Notes under the pieces: model-generated
What the model was told of the DNA's origin: nothing
The model's database searches: none
The model's input: only the letters and a program-made list of their open reading frames with translations
In this document: positions 1 through 8,080 of the stretch, piece after piece
Position numbering within the stretch: the stretch's first letter is position 1
Layout: every line of letters begins with the position of its first letter
Made by a program: the position numbers and the translations under genes
Source: an uncultured Prevotella sp.
GTDB lineage: Bacteria > Bacteroidota > Bacteroidia > Bacteroidales > Bacteroidaceae
DNA length: 35,686 bases
NCBI GenBank assembly: GCA_937898715.1
Contig: CALEKA010000017.1
Coordinates: 1 to 35,686 of the forward strand
Direction: 5' to 3'

Positions 1-60
1 CCGAATGCCATCAAACTTGTTTGAATGGCTGAGACGCAGCCGTTTTTCTATAAAAAACGT
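1..60. repeat. 65-bp-type dispersed repeat (form B), cut by window edge
   Basis: The segment carries the core CATCAAACTTGTTTGAATG (9-27) followed by GAGACGCAGCCG and a T run, then the beginning of a next unit (AAAAAACGTG). The same arrangement occurs twice in tandem at 20038-20165 and again at 35637-35686. The copy begins outside the window. No coding sense was recognised. Confidence 0.8.
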
Positions 61-110
61 GTTAATCATCTTAAGTGTTAATTATTAGAGTGAAAGTACG
101 TATTAATCAC

Positions 111-968
111 ATGAAAACTTCCTACGTGAAATACATGTATTCCACAGTGTTCCTGTTGTTATCTCTATGGTCCTATCTGCTCATCTCTTGTCAGAGCGAT
201 AAGCCCATGGAGACTATAAACTTTGGGACGGAACGCTATGATTCTACAGCACTTCATGTTGCATTGGTGACCAATCGCGATTGCTTCCCTATCTATGTGG
301 CTCAACGCACAGGTATATACGATTCTTTGGGACTCAAAGTGCAGATAGCTACCTATCCTTCACAGATGGATTGTGATACTACTTTGATGGGTCGCATAGC
401 AGATGGAGGCTGGGCGGACAAGGAGCGTATGGCTCTTTATGGTTCGCGTATGGGAGGTTTGGAGATTATGTGGGAAGGAACATCACGTTGGCAGATCCTT
501 GTCTGTGGTATATTGCGTATTAGAACTGTGAAAAATCTCAAGGAACGCACAGTTGCTATAGCACGCTCTTCTTCTGAGAATCATCTGCTCGATGTGGCAT
601 TGAAGGGTGCGGGCTTAAGTGAGGATGCTGTATATCGTCCGCAGATTAATGATCTTAAGTTGCGTGCAGATATGTTGAATAGCGATCAAGTGGATGCGGC
701 TGTCGTCTCGTGGCCATATACAGCTTTGGCTTATGCTAACGGGCATTTTTGTATCTATTCTCAGCGAAATGCTGATGCTAATGGATGCTTTGTGATGAAG
801 AAGAAGAGCCTAAAACGTGTTGATCGGCGAACTCAATGGAAATTGTTAGAAAAAGGAAGACGAATGGCACTTGATTCCATAAGAATCAAAGGTGTGAATG
901 CATATAGCCTTATTTTGCAAAAGGATTATCATTTGCCTAAAGAAGTGGCCGATACAATTCGATTCTAA
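111..968 (+). CDS. Orphan substrate-binding-protein-like lipoprotein
   Basis: Likely an extracytoplasmic ligand-binding lipoprotein of the periplasmic-binding-protein type II fold (NMT1/SsuA/NrtA-like), 285 residues from the ATG at 111. That start is preferred to 75 because it directly precedes a signal peptide with lipobox LLISC (Cys27). The body has the usual opening beta strand (ALVTNRDCFPIYVAQRTGIYDS, quoted in part: the phrase 'AQRTGIYDSLGLKVQIATY' is typical of the family) and a second lobe with DQVDAAVVSWP. No ABC permease or ATPase gene is adjacent, so transport partners are not known from this window. It lies 42 bases upstream of the TPR gene and may be cotranscribed with it. The fold is inferred from sequence pattern; the ligand is unknown. 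Confidence 0.75.
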   Translation: MKTSYVKYMYSTVFLLLSLWSYLLISCQSDKPMETINFGTERYDSTALHVALVTNRDCFPIYVAQRTGIYDSLGLKVQIATYPSQMDCDTTLMGRIADGGWADKERMALYGSRMGGLEIMWEGTSRWQILVCGILRIRTVKNLKERTVAIARSSSENHLLDVALKGAGLSEDAVYRPQINDLKLRADMLNSDQVDAAVVSWPYTALAYANGHFCIYSQRNADANGCFVMKKKSLKRVDRRTQWKLLEKGRRMALDSIRIKGVNAYSLILQKDYHLPKEVADTIRF

Positions 969-1010
969 TCTTATGAACCATTCTTTTAAGAAGAGCAAAT
1001 AGTTAAACAC

Positions 1011-3107
1011 ATGAAAGCGCAAACCTATCAATATTTGTACAACGATGCTATGCAGTCGTTGAAAAATCACAAGTTGATGTCAGCCTTGCAATCTCTGCAA
1101 GGTTTATGCACTACTTTAGGACAATGGACTGTAAAAGATGAAATAGACAATCTTGTAGATTCTTATCAGATATTGCTTGACTATATGAAGCGTGGTGCGG
1201 CTGATCCCGAACGTGGAAGGATGTATAAAGGGTTCGTCCGCCGTGCCTACGAATTGGCTGACGCACTTAAGCGTGAAGGTGAACTTATGGATGATGAATC
1301 CTTTTATACTATAAGCTTTCGAACTTTGCTGAATCTGAAGGGATCTAACTTTACTTTATCGAGCTTAGCCAGCGATAATGGAGAAAGTCACATACGTAAT
1401 CTGTTTGATGGAGTATGGTTGTCAGGAGCATGGACTGCTGACGATGAAACGGCTATGACGGATTATATGGTGTCTGACGCTTATCCATTAATCAATAAGT
1501 GCTTGCTCGTAAGCGCAGTTACACTTTCAGCTATGAAGTTCTTCGATTTGGCTAAATACCGCTTTTTGCTTGATTATTCTATGTCAGATCAAGTAGAGTT
1601 AAGGGTCAGAGCATTGACGGGAGTTATCTTTGTACACATCTGTCATGCAGAACGCATAGCACTCTATCCTGAGATAGAGGGGAGATTGCGCTTAATGTCA
1701 GAAATACCCAACTTCGTGCGCGAAATAGAGATGCTTCAAATGCAATTGTTCCTCAGTATGGAGACAAAGCGCATTGAGCGAAATCTTCAGACCGAGATTA
1801 TCCCTGAGATGATGAAGCGCATGCAGAATATCAAGATAGATGAATCGACAGCCGTAGAGGACTTGCAAGAGAAATTTGCAGAATCGGAGCTGAACCCAGA
1901 GTGGGAAAGTGACGACAAGAAACTCTCTGAGTATATGCATGATTTCGTGGAACTTCAGCAGCGTGGTGCGGATATGTATATGGGTACATTCAAAGTACTG
2001 AAACAGCGTTTCCCGTTCTTCAACGTTACGAGTAATTGGTTTTGGCCCTTCACGTTGAACCATCCAGATATGCCTAAAGAGGTAGGCAATAACCCTTTTG
2101 TGAAGTTGTTCTTTCACAATCAAAATCTTTGTGATTCAGATAAGTATTCGTTCTGTTTGATGGCCGACCATATGAAGCAGATGCCTCAGGCTGATGGGTT
2201 GGTATCGAAAATGCTTTCTTCTATGAATGAAACGAAGGAGGACATGGAAGCCATTTCCGATCAATCCGATTTCAGAGAAACATTACGCTCTTACGTGCAA
2301 GGATTTTATCGTTTCTGCAATTTGTTTGTGCATCGAGAACAATTTGTTAATCCATTTCAGCTTAATCTGTTTATTGCCGACTATGCACCATTTGATAGGT
2401 TGCTGACCGATGATGATTTCTTGCTTCGTATGGCCAATTTCGTGTTTAAGGATAAATCATATGATTTAGCTCGTACGCTATATCATCGTTTGCCAGAAGC
2501 AATGCATACAGTCAATACATTGCAGAAGGAGGGCTATAGCCATGAACAATGTAAAGACTACGCCGAGGCTTGCATATGTTATGAGCGTGCTGATGTGCTT
2601 AAACCACATTCATCATGGACTCTGCACAGATTGGCTTCTTGCTGGCGCGTACAAGCTGACTATCAGAAGGCTCTGAAATGTTATGATGAACTTGAACAGT
2701 TGGATCATGAGAATGTCGAAACTGCGCTTCGTCAGGCAGAATGCTTAGTTTACTTGAAACGTTATGATGAGGCTCTGAAGTATCTATATAAGGTCAATTA
2801 CCTACAGCCAGATTCGGAAGACGCTATACGCGCTTTGGCGTGGTGTTCCTTGCTCACGCGAAAATACGAACAAGCTGAGAAGTATTATACGAAGCTACTT
2901 AATCAGCAACCAACAGCGTCAGACTATTTGAATGCTGGACATACGGCATGGCTTCAAGGGAAACTACAAGAAGCGGTCATGCTATATCGACAATCGCAAG
3001 AGAAGAATCGCAATGCAGAATTCCTTGCCAAGGATGCGGATATCCTAAAGGCTTCGGGATTGACTGACGATGATTTGGCGATGATGGCCGATGCTGTTGA
3101 GAGTTGA
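1011..3107 (+). CDS. Large cytoplasmic TPR-repeat protein
   Basis: A 698-residue protein without a signal peptide or membrane segment. The C-terminal third (about 510-670) is made of tetratricopeptide repeats, seen as 34-residue periodic units such as QKALKCYDELEQLDHEN, DEALKYLYKVNYLQPDS and EQAEKYYTKLLNQQPTA. The N-terminal two thirds is helical and acidic and is not recognised. TPR domains serve protein-protein contacts, so a scaffold role is likely but the partner is not visible. It follows the substrate-binding-like lipoprotein by 42 bases and precedes the secreted hydrolase by 81 bases on the same strand; the four plus-strand genes to 5236 may form one transcription unit. Confidence 0.8.
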   Translation: MKAQTYQYLYNDAMQSLKNHKLMSALQSLQGLCTTLGQWTVKDEIDNLVDSYQILLDYMKRGAADPERGRMYKGFVRRAYELADALKREGELMDDESFYTISFRTLLNLKGSNFTLSSLASDNGESHIRNLFDGVWLSGAWTADDETAMTDYMVSDAYPLINKCLLVSAVTLSAMKFFDLAKYRFLLDYSMSDQVELRVRALTGVIFVHICHAERIALYPEIEGRLRLMSEIPNFVREIEMLQMQLFLSMETKRIERNLQTEIIPEMMKRMQNIKIDESTAVEDLQEKFAESELNPEWESDDKKLSEYMHDFVELQQRGADMYMGTFKVLKQRFPFFNVTSNWFWPFTLNHPDMPKEVGNNPFVKLFFHNQNLCDSDKYSFCLMADHMKQMPQADGLVSKMLSSMNETKEDMEAISDQSDFRETLRSYVQGFYRFCNLFVHREQFVNPFQLNLFIADYAPFDRLLTDDDFLLRMANFVFKDKSYDLARTLYHRLPEAMHTVNTLQKEGYSHEQCKDYAEACICYERADVLKPHSSWTLHRLASCWRVQADYQKALKCYDELEQLDHENVETALRQAECLVYLKRYDEALKYLYKVNYLQPDSEDAIRALAWCSLLTRKYEQAEKYYTKLLNQQPTASDYLNAGHTAWLQGKLQEAVMLYRQSQEKNRNAEFLAKDADILKASGLTDDDLAMMADAVES

Positions 3108-3188
3108 TTTCTTTCCTAATGTTAGATGGTATGCTCACCATTCGTTTATGTTGTCTTGAATATGTAATAATTAGCTACCTAAGATAGT

Positions 3189-4517
3189 ATGTGGAATAAG
3201 ATATTAATGATATTTATGTGTACTTGCTCATTGAGTGTATCTGCTCAGAATCAGAAGGAAGTTTCTTCTTACTTCGAGCAAGTGCTTAAGGGAAATACTC
3301 CTTCTAAAGTACCTTCTAATCGACTTTCACAGAGCCAAATCGAAAGTGCTCGTAAACAAATATGGGAAGCATGGAAGGTAAGCAATAAAGTTGCTCAGTC
3401 AGATGCTCTTCCTGTATTGGATAGTCTCGGTCGTTCAAGTGGCATGTGGGTTATTCCCGATAGTTTAGAGCATCGTGCGGCAATGCCTTTCTATTTTGGA
3501 AGCAAGGGCTCGCGTCCTCAAGGAGGCTTTCCATTCTTTCTATATCTTCATGGTTCTGGTCCTAAACAGCAGGAGTGGGAGACTGGGCTTATCTTAGCAA
3601 AGCGTTTTGCTGATGCGCCTTCAGTCTACTTCATTCCGCAAATACCCAATGAGGGGGAATGGTATCGTTGGTGGCAGAGAGGAAAGCAATGGGCTTGGGA
3701 AAGATTATTACGCCAGCTGCTCCTTATGGATGATGCTATTAATCCTAATCGGCTCTATGTGTTTGGTATCTCTGAGGGAGGCTATGGTTCTCAGCGTTTA
3801 GCCTCATTCTATGCTGATTATTGGGCTGCAGCAGGTCCTATGGCAGGAGGAGAACCTTTGAAAAATGCACCTGCTGAGAATTTGAGCAACATCGGCTTTA
3901 GCTTGCGAACAGGAGCTGACGATGCAGGCTTTTATCGTAACAGACTTACTCGCTATACAGCTCAAGCGCTCGATAGTTTAGAGGATCTTCATCCAGAGGG
4001 CTTTCGCCATAAGGTAGAACTCATACCAGGTCGTCAGCACTTCATCGATTATTCGCCTACGACTCCTTGGTTGTCGCTTTTTACGCGCAATCCGCATCCG
4101 AATCATTTTATCTGGGAAGATTTTGATATGGACGGGCGTCATCGCACGGGCTTCTATAATATAAAGGTGATAAAGCGTCCAGATGCCAAGTTGCGCACAC
4201 GCTATGATATGAACGTACACGATAATGAAGTAGATATCGCCGTTGAGAACGTACATTATGCTGCCAGTGAGGTAGATCCTCAGTGGGGTATAGAATTAAA
4301 ATCTACTCGCACGTATGATCAAGCTACTTCTGGCAGTTTTATTCTGTTTCTTGCAGAAGATCAAGTAAACTTTGATAAGTTGTTGACAATCAGGGTAAAC
4401 GGAAAGACTGTTTATCGTAAGAAGCCTTCGCTAAATGTACAAGCAATGGTGGAATCGTTGGCCACATTCTATGACCCTCAACGTATATTCCCATTTGCAT
4501 TAAAAGTAAATCTATGA
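3189..4517 (+). CDS. Secreted alpha/beta hydrolase (esterase/peptidase-like)
   Basis: A 442-residue protein with a cleavable signal peptide (hydrophobic residues 4-18, cut near SVSA-Q). The alpha/beta-hydrolase core shows the oxyanion region LYLHGSG (about 118-124), the nucleophile elbow GISEGGYG with Ser195, an acid candidate at GADD (244-245) and a His at GRQHFID (His284). This is a complete-looking Ser-His-Asp set. About 150 further residues at the C-terminus look beta-rich (NEVDIAVENVHYA...), which may be an accessory or binding domain. It is probably periplasmic or exported. Substrate is unknown; esterase, acyl-peptidase or polysaccharide-esterase are all possible. Its stop codon overlaps the next start (ATGA), so the two genes are translationally coupled. 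Confidence 0.8.
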   Translation: MWNKILMIFMCTCSLSVSAQNQKEVSSYFEQVLKGNTPSKVPSNRLSQSQIESARKQIWEAWKVSNKVAQSDALPVLDSLGRSSGMWVIPDSLEHRAAMPFYFGSKGSRPQGGFPFFLYLHGSGPKQQEWETGLILAKRFADAPSVYFIPQIPNEGEWYRWWQRGKQWAWERLLRQLLLMDDAINPNRLYVFGISEGGYGSQRLASFYADYWAAAGPMAGGEPLKNAPAENLSNIGFSLRTGADDAGFYRNRLTRYTAQALDSLEDLHPEGFRHKVELIPGRQHFIDYSPTTPWLSLFTRNPHPNHFIWEDFDMDGRHRTGFYNIKVIKRPDAKLRTRYDMNVHDNEVDIAVENVHYAASEVDPQWGIELKSTRTYDQATSGSFILFLAEDQVNFDKLLTIRVNGKTVYRKKPSLNVQAMVESLATFYDPQRIFPFALKVNL

Positions 4518-5236
4518 AGTTTGAATTTATATTAAATGGTATAACAGTTACAGCAACTGTCAAGGACGTCCGCAGTATGCGATTGAGGGTTGATCGTGAT
4601 GGTAATGCAAAGTTGACAATTCCTCGTACGTTTTCAGAGTCGCAGATACTTCAGTTTCTGCGAGAAAAAGAAGAGTGGTTAGAACGTGCTGTGAATGCCA
4701 TGAAGAAGCGCAGAGAAACAGAGTGTTCAATGATAAAGCATCGGTTCGAATCAGGAGAGACTTTCGTGTTTTTGGGGCGCTTTTATAAGTTGAAGATTGA
4801 TGAAAATTCGAGTGCTACGCAGGTCGAAGAAAGAGGGGATGAACTCATTGTTCATGGCCAATCATCGTTAAGTAAGTCACAGGTTCAACGATTGCTGAAT
4901 GCTTGGTTTTCAAATAAATTTAATGCTTTGGTTCATGCATTGCTTGCTAAATGGATGAACATAATGAAGGAGGCTCCTTTGTCAGAGATACGCTGTAGAA
5001 GAATGAAATCCCAATGGGGAAGCATGCAGCCTGCTCGGCGTATCCTTTGCCTAAATACGAATTTGGCTTTTTGTCCAGAATCGTGTATAGAAATGATTAT
5101 TGTGCATGAATTATGTCATCTCAAGGAGGCCTCTCATAATGCCCGATTCCATGCGTTGATGGCCTACTATCTTCCCGACTATAAGGAACGGGGGCAAGCG
5201 TTGCGCGAATTCTTCAGGAATGGTTTGAACTGCTAA
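4514..5236 (+). CDS. YgjP-like (DUF45) zinc metallohydrolase
   Basis: A 240-residue protein of the YgjP/DUF45 (M48-related) metallopeptidase-fold family. The zinc site is seen as HELCH (His198, Glu199, His202) with a third His in SHNARFH (His208). The conserved upstream block CRRMKSQWGSMQ (about 161-172) is typical of the family. There is no signal peptide, so it acts in the cytoplasm. Members are often linked to restriction or stress loci, but the true substrate of the chromosomal single-gene type is not established. It overlaps the preceding hydrolase by 4 bases and ends the plus-strand run; a strong hairpin follows at 5260-5309. Confidence 0.88.
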   Translation: MKFEFILNGITVTATVKDVRSMRLRVDRDGNAKLTIPRTFSESQILQFLREKEEWLERAVNAMKKRRETECSMIKHRFESGETFVFLGRFYKLKIDENSSATQVEERGDELIVHGQSSLSKSQVQRLLNAWFSNKFNALVHALLAKWMNIMKEAPLSEIRCRRMKSQWGSMQPARRILCLNTNLAFCPESCIEMIIVHELCHLKEASHNARFHALMAYYLPDYKERGQALREFFRNGLNC

Positions 5237-5259
5237 CTATTTATATGATATTAAGTTTG

Positions 5260-5309
5260 GGGCTCTTCCGTTAAATGCATGGTTATAGCGACTTTAACGA
5301 GAAGAGCCC
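5260..5309 (+). terminator. Hairpin after the metallohydrolase gene
   Basis: The arms are GGGCTCTTCCGTTAAA (5260-5275) and TTTAACGAGAAGAGCCC (5293-5309), pairing throughout with one bulged A. It lies 23 bases after the stop codon. There is no strong T run after it, so rho-independent activity is likely but not certain. Confidence 0.6.
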
Positions 5310-5349
5310 TAAATATAATTGTTCCCATACTATTTTGATTTTTAAAGAA

Positions 5350-5525
5350 CGTCTTGCTGTTTGCAAATGAGCGTCTTACCGTTTGCAAATGGTCATCATG
5401 CCGTTTGCAAACGTACATCATTTCATCGTACACCGCCCGGTGGTAGTGCTGCCACCGGGCGGTGGCAATGCTGCCACTGGGCGGTGGCAATGCTGCCACC
5501 GAGCGGTGTACGATGGCAAAGTCTT
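5350..5525. repeat. 22-bp-period tandem array with two unit types
   Basis: Read in steps of 22 from 5350, the first three units carry GTTTGCAAAT/C (starts of this box 5359, 5381, 5403). A transition unit follows at 5416. Three GC-rich units start at 5438, 5460 and 5482 (CGGTGGCAATGCTGCCAC), then a closing unit at 5504 begins CGGTGTACGATGG. The register is exactly 22 bases throughout although the two unit types are unrelated in sequence. The GTTTGCAAAC box is a perfect palindrome, and each GC-rich unit can form its own hairpin (CGGTGGCA / TGCCACCG). The units are contiguous, with no spacers. Short open frames across this array are not genes. Confidence 0.9.
5424..5515. other. Long inverted repeat enclosing the GC-rich units
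   Basis: CATCGTACACCGCCCGGTGG (5424-5443) pairs with CCACCGAGCGGTGTACGATG (5496-5515), 20 pairs with one mismatch. The 52-base loop holds the internal GC-rich palindromes, so alternative folds compete. It could act as a cruciform, protein-binding site or transcript stabiliser; function is unknown. Confidence 0.85.
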
Positions 5526-5647
5526 CAAAAAGAAACGGCAAAACCTTCGTTTTAGCTTGATAATGACGAAGTTCGGAGAGACATTACTCACAAGGTCTGG
5601 ACTCGTTAAATACGAGGGAAAATCGAGGCCCCTCTACGAGCTAAAGA

Positions 5648-5769
5648 AAGCTCTTGCTGAGCAGAGCAAGAGCTTCCAATATCAGTGGGGACGAGGTGAA
5701 GATTTTGCATGATTGCAATGGGATGCAATCAATGCGAATGACTCTATTAATTCAGTATATGAGAGTCAT
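5648..5769. other. Cluster of three short hairpins downstream of the frameshifted hydrolase
   Basis: Three inverted repeats lie in a row: AAGCTCTTGCT / AGCAAGAGCTT (5648-5658 and 5665-5675, perfect, 6-base loop); GATTGCA / TGCAATC (5711-5717 and 5724-5730); ATGACTCT / AGAGTCAT (5738-5745 and 5762-5769). They sit between convergent genes, so they may serve as terminators, although none has a clear T run. Confidence 0.55.
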
Positions 5770-6717
5770 GTAAAAAACGTTCTACTTTTTGCTTGTAAAT
5801 CTGTGGATAGTCGTGAAAACTGCGTGCATGCTCTGACATAGATGCAAGCCATATGGATTTAGGAGCAGGCTTTGCCTTGTAGAGCGGGTATACACCATAG
5901 AGGTCGGTACAAACTTGTCTGCTGTACCATGGATGAAAAGCATGGGTTTATGACAATGAGCCACCTGGGAGAGAGAAGAGGCTTCGTTGAAGTCCCATCC
6001 ATATCGTAAGTGGCATATCATAGAAGCCGTTGGCATTAATGGCCATTTTGGCAATCCGAAACGTTCAGAAAGTTCTTTGCTAAACTGATCATATACGCTC
6101 GTGTATCCACAATCCTCTATGTAGGCTTTGACGTTGCTTGGTACATCTTTGTCGCCAGAAAGCATCATAGTGGTGGCTGCTCCCATGGAAACACCATGCA
6201 CTACAGTCTTGGCACTATCACCGAATAGGGTAGGGATGATTTTAGCCCAAAGTTTTATATCCTCTCTGTCGAGCCATCCCATTTGGAAATGGTCGCCATC
6301 GCTTTTGCCCGCATTGCGTAGATCGGGTAGAAGAACATTTACGCCTAAGTCGCGATTATACATCCTTCCAAGAGGCATCATTCGAATAGCGCAATCTGTG
6401 TAACCATGTACGAGAATTGCGGTAGATGCTGTAGGCTTACGCGCTGCTATATAGTATGCATGGAGCCGACTGCCATCGGTTGTCTGTATGGTAGTGTCTC
6501 GAAGGGCTTGAGCATGTATGAGTGAATCCCTCCAAGTAGTCATGCCAGGATAGAGAGAGTCAATCTCTTCCCATGCCAGAGCTTCTTGACGCGAACGATC
6601 GCCAGGCATGAGTGCATAATCTACTAAATACCAAGCACCACCTATGATGGCTATTATTAGAATGGTCAAGACTAATAGAAGGGTACGTAGCCACTTAGCA
6701 AAGGAACAATTCTTCAT
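5747..6717 (-). pseudogene. Alpha/beta hydrolase (S33/BAAT-like) with a frameshift near the 3' end
   Basis: A membrane-anchored alpha/beta hydrolase (hydrophobic segment about residues 10-31) with the nucleophile elbow HGVSMGAA and the acid motif HGTADKFVP. The uninterrupted frame stops at 5782 after 311 residues, but its last ~33 residues are unlike the family. Shifting frame at the GTATAC at 5888-5893 (equivalent to removing two bases, or adding one) restores a family-like tail: PLYKAKPAPKSIWLA, then SEHARSFHDYP with the expected catalytic His, and a stop at 5747-5749. The product in the unshifted frame lacks that His. Either this is a recent inactivating mutation (a TA duplication fits) or a base-calling error. 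The start at 6717 gives a normal signal-anchor N-terminus. Confidence 0.85.
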
Positions 6718-6739
6718 GAATTAAATCGGATAAAGTAAA

Positions 6740-6776
6740 TTACTTGTTAACCTGTTAGCCAAAAATCCGCCAAGGG
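6740..6776. repeat. Partial copy (right arm) of the GGCGGAATT-type element
   Basis: TTACTTGTTAACCTGTTAGCC followed shortly by ATCCGCCAAGGG resembles the right arm of the element at 30963-31119 (TTACTTGTTAAC ... CCGCCAACGG). It fills the gap between the hydrolase start and the permease stop. Only one arm is present. Confidence 0.6.
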
Positions 6777-7991
6777 TTATTTCTCTATATCAGCAGTTTC
6801 TTTCTTCGTTTTAGGCAGACAAAGGTTGAGTATGACACCGATGACGGCAGAAAGTCCGATGCCAGAGATGGCAAATGATCCTGATGAAAGCACAGCTCCG
6901 CCCAGTCCCATGGTCAGCATGACGGAGATGATGATCACATTGCGCGTATCGTTCATATCCACTTTGTTTTGAATCAGATTCTGTACGCCAACACTGGCTA
7001 TAGTGCCGAATAGTAGAAGCATGATTCCTCCTAATACAGCTTGTGGTATGCTTTGAAGTAATGCACTGAGTTTTCCGATAATTGAAAAGCAGATGGCTGT
7101 AGCGGCAGAGACTCGAATGACTGCGGGATTAGTCACTTTGGTGATAGACATAGCACCTGTTACTTCTGAATAAGTAGTTTCGGGAGGTCCACCTAAGAAT
7201 GCCGATACCAGACAAGCGACACCATCACCCAACATCGTGCGATGGAGCCCGGGATCTTTCACAAAGTCTTTCTGTGCTACAGCTCCTACCACGTAGACAT
7301 CTCCAATGTGCTCAAGTACTGGAGCGATTGCTACAGGGATCATGTAGAGGAATGGGCTCCATTCAAAGTTCGTAATTGTATCAAAACTAACGGGGCAAGC
7401 CAACCATGAAGCTGAGGTTATGCCTGAAAAGTCAACTTCACCCATGCAGAGAGCTACAATATAGCCTACAACTACACCGCTGATGATAGGTACAAGTTTC
7501 ATCAGACCACGGCAGAACGTAAGCACTATGATGGCTGTGATGAGAGAGGTAAAAGCTAAGATCCAATTCGTCTTAGCCATATCGACAGCACTTCCTGAGA
7601 GAGAAAGCCCTATGAGAATGATGACGGGACCGATGATGACGGGAGGGAATATGCGATTAAGTAGTTTCTTGCCTTGCCACTTTACGAGGGCACTCATTAT
7701 AAAGTATACAAGTGATACAGCGGTAAGACCTGCCAATGTGCCAGGCAATCCCCATTGCTTACTTGCAGCGATAATGGGAGCAATAAATGCGAAGGAACTG
7801 CCAAGGAATATAGGTACTTTCCCCTTAGTAATAAAATGGAAAAGGAAAGTGCCTATACCTGCAGTAAAGAGAGCTGTGGCAGGATTGATGCCAATAAGCA
7901 GAGGAACTAATACAGTAGCACCGAAAGCAACAAAAAGGAATTGTATGCCCACGATGGTACGTTTCATCGTGGAGAGTTGTTCTGTTTCCAT
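6777..7991 (-). CDS. uraA: Uracil permease, NCS2 (UraA) family
   Basis: A 404-residue inner-membrane protein with around 12-14 hydrophobic segments, the usual length for NCS2 uracil:proton symporters. Family marks are the conserved PVLEHIGDVYVVG (substrate-binding Glu region) and GGPPETTYSEVTGAMSIT, which aligns with the second substrate Glu segment of UraA. It would bring uracil into the cell for pyrimidine salvage. Xanthine/uric-acid NCS2 members are an alternative, but the PVLEHIGD block favours uracil. It is 89 bases downstream of dapA, with a hairpin between, so it may be expressed partly by read-through. An internal ATG nine codons in is a possible alternative start. Confidence 0.88.
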   Translation of the reverse strand: METEQLSTMKRTIVGIQFLFVAFGATVLVPLLIGINPATALFTAGIGTFLFHFITKGKVPIFLGSSFAFIAPIIAASKQWGLPGTLAGLTAVSLVYFIMSALVKWQGKKLLNRIFPPVIIGPVIILIGLSLSGSAVDMAKTNWILAFTSLITAIIVLTFCRGLMKLVPIISGVVVGYIVALCMGEVDFSGITSASWLACPVSFDTITNFEWSPFLYMIPVAIAPVLEHIGDVYVVGAVAQKDFVKDPGLHRTMLGDGVACLVSAFLGGPPETTYSEVTGAMSITKVTNPAVIRVSAATAICFSIIGKLSALLQSIPQAVLGGIMLLLFGTIASVGVQNLIQNKVDMNDTRNVIIISVMLTMGLGGAVLSSGSFAISGIGLSAVIGVILNLCLPKTKKETADIEK

Positions 7992-8020
7992 ATAGGAGTG
8001 ATAGGTTTAGGTAAAGTATA

Positions 8021-8054
8021 GGCGGAATTAGTGGTCTTGCCAACTAATTCCGCC
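8021..8054 (-). terminator. Hairpin after dapA
   Basis: GGCGGAATTAGT (8021-8032) pairs perfectly with ACTAATTCCGCC (8043-8054), loop of 10. On the minus strand it follows the dapA stop by 26 bases and is followed by TATACTTTAC. The arm sequence GGCGGAATT is the same as the end of the inverted-repeat element at 30963-31119, so this may be a minimal relative of it. Confidence 0.6.
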
Positions 8055-8080
8055 GATACAATGGGGGGTGATGCGTAATG

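Noticed and set aside
5350..5525. CRISPR-like array
   Set aside because: Repeats are directly adjacent with no unique spacers, there are two repeat types, and no cas genes are nearby.
5361..5712. Open frames of 64-109 residues across the 22-bp array
   Set aside because: They are made of repeat units (22 is not a multiple of 3, so every frame passes through them) and have no conserved pattern or ribosome site.
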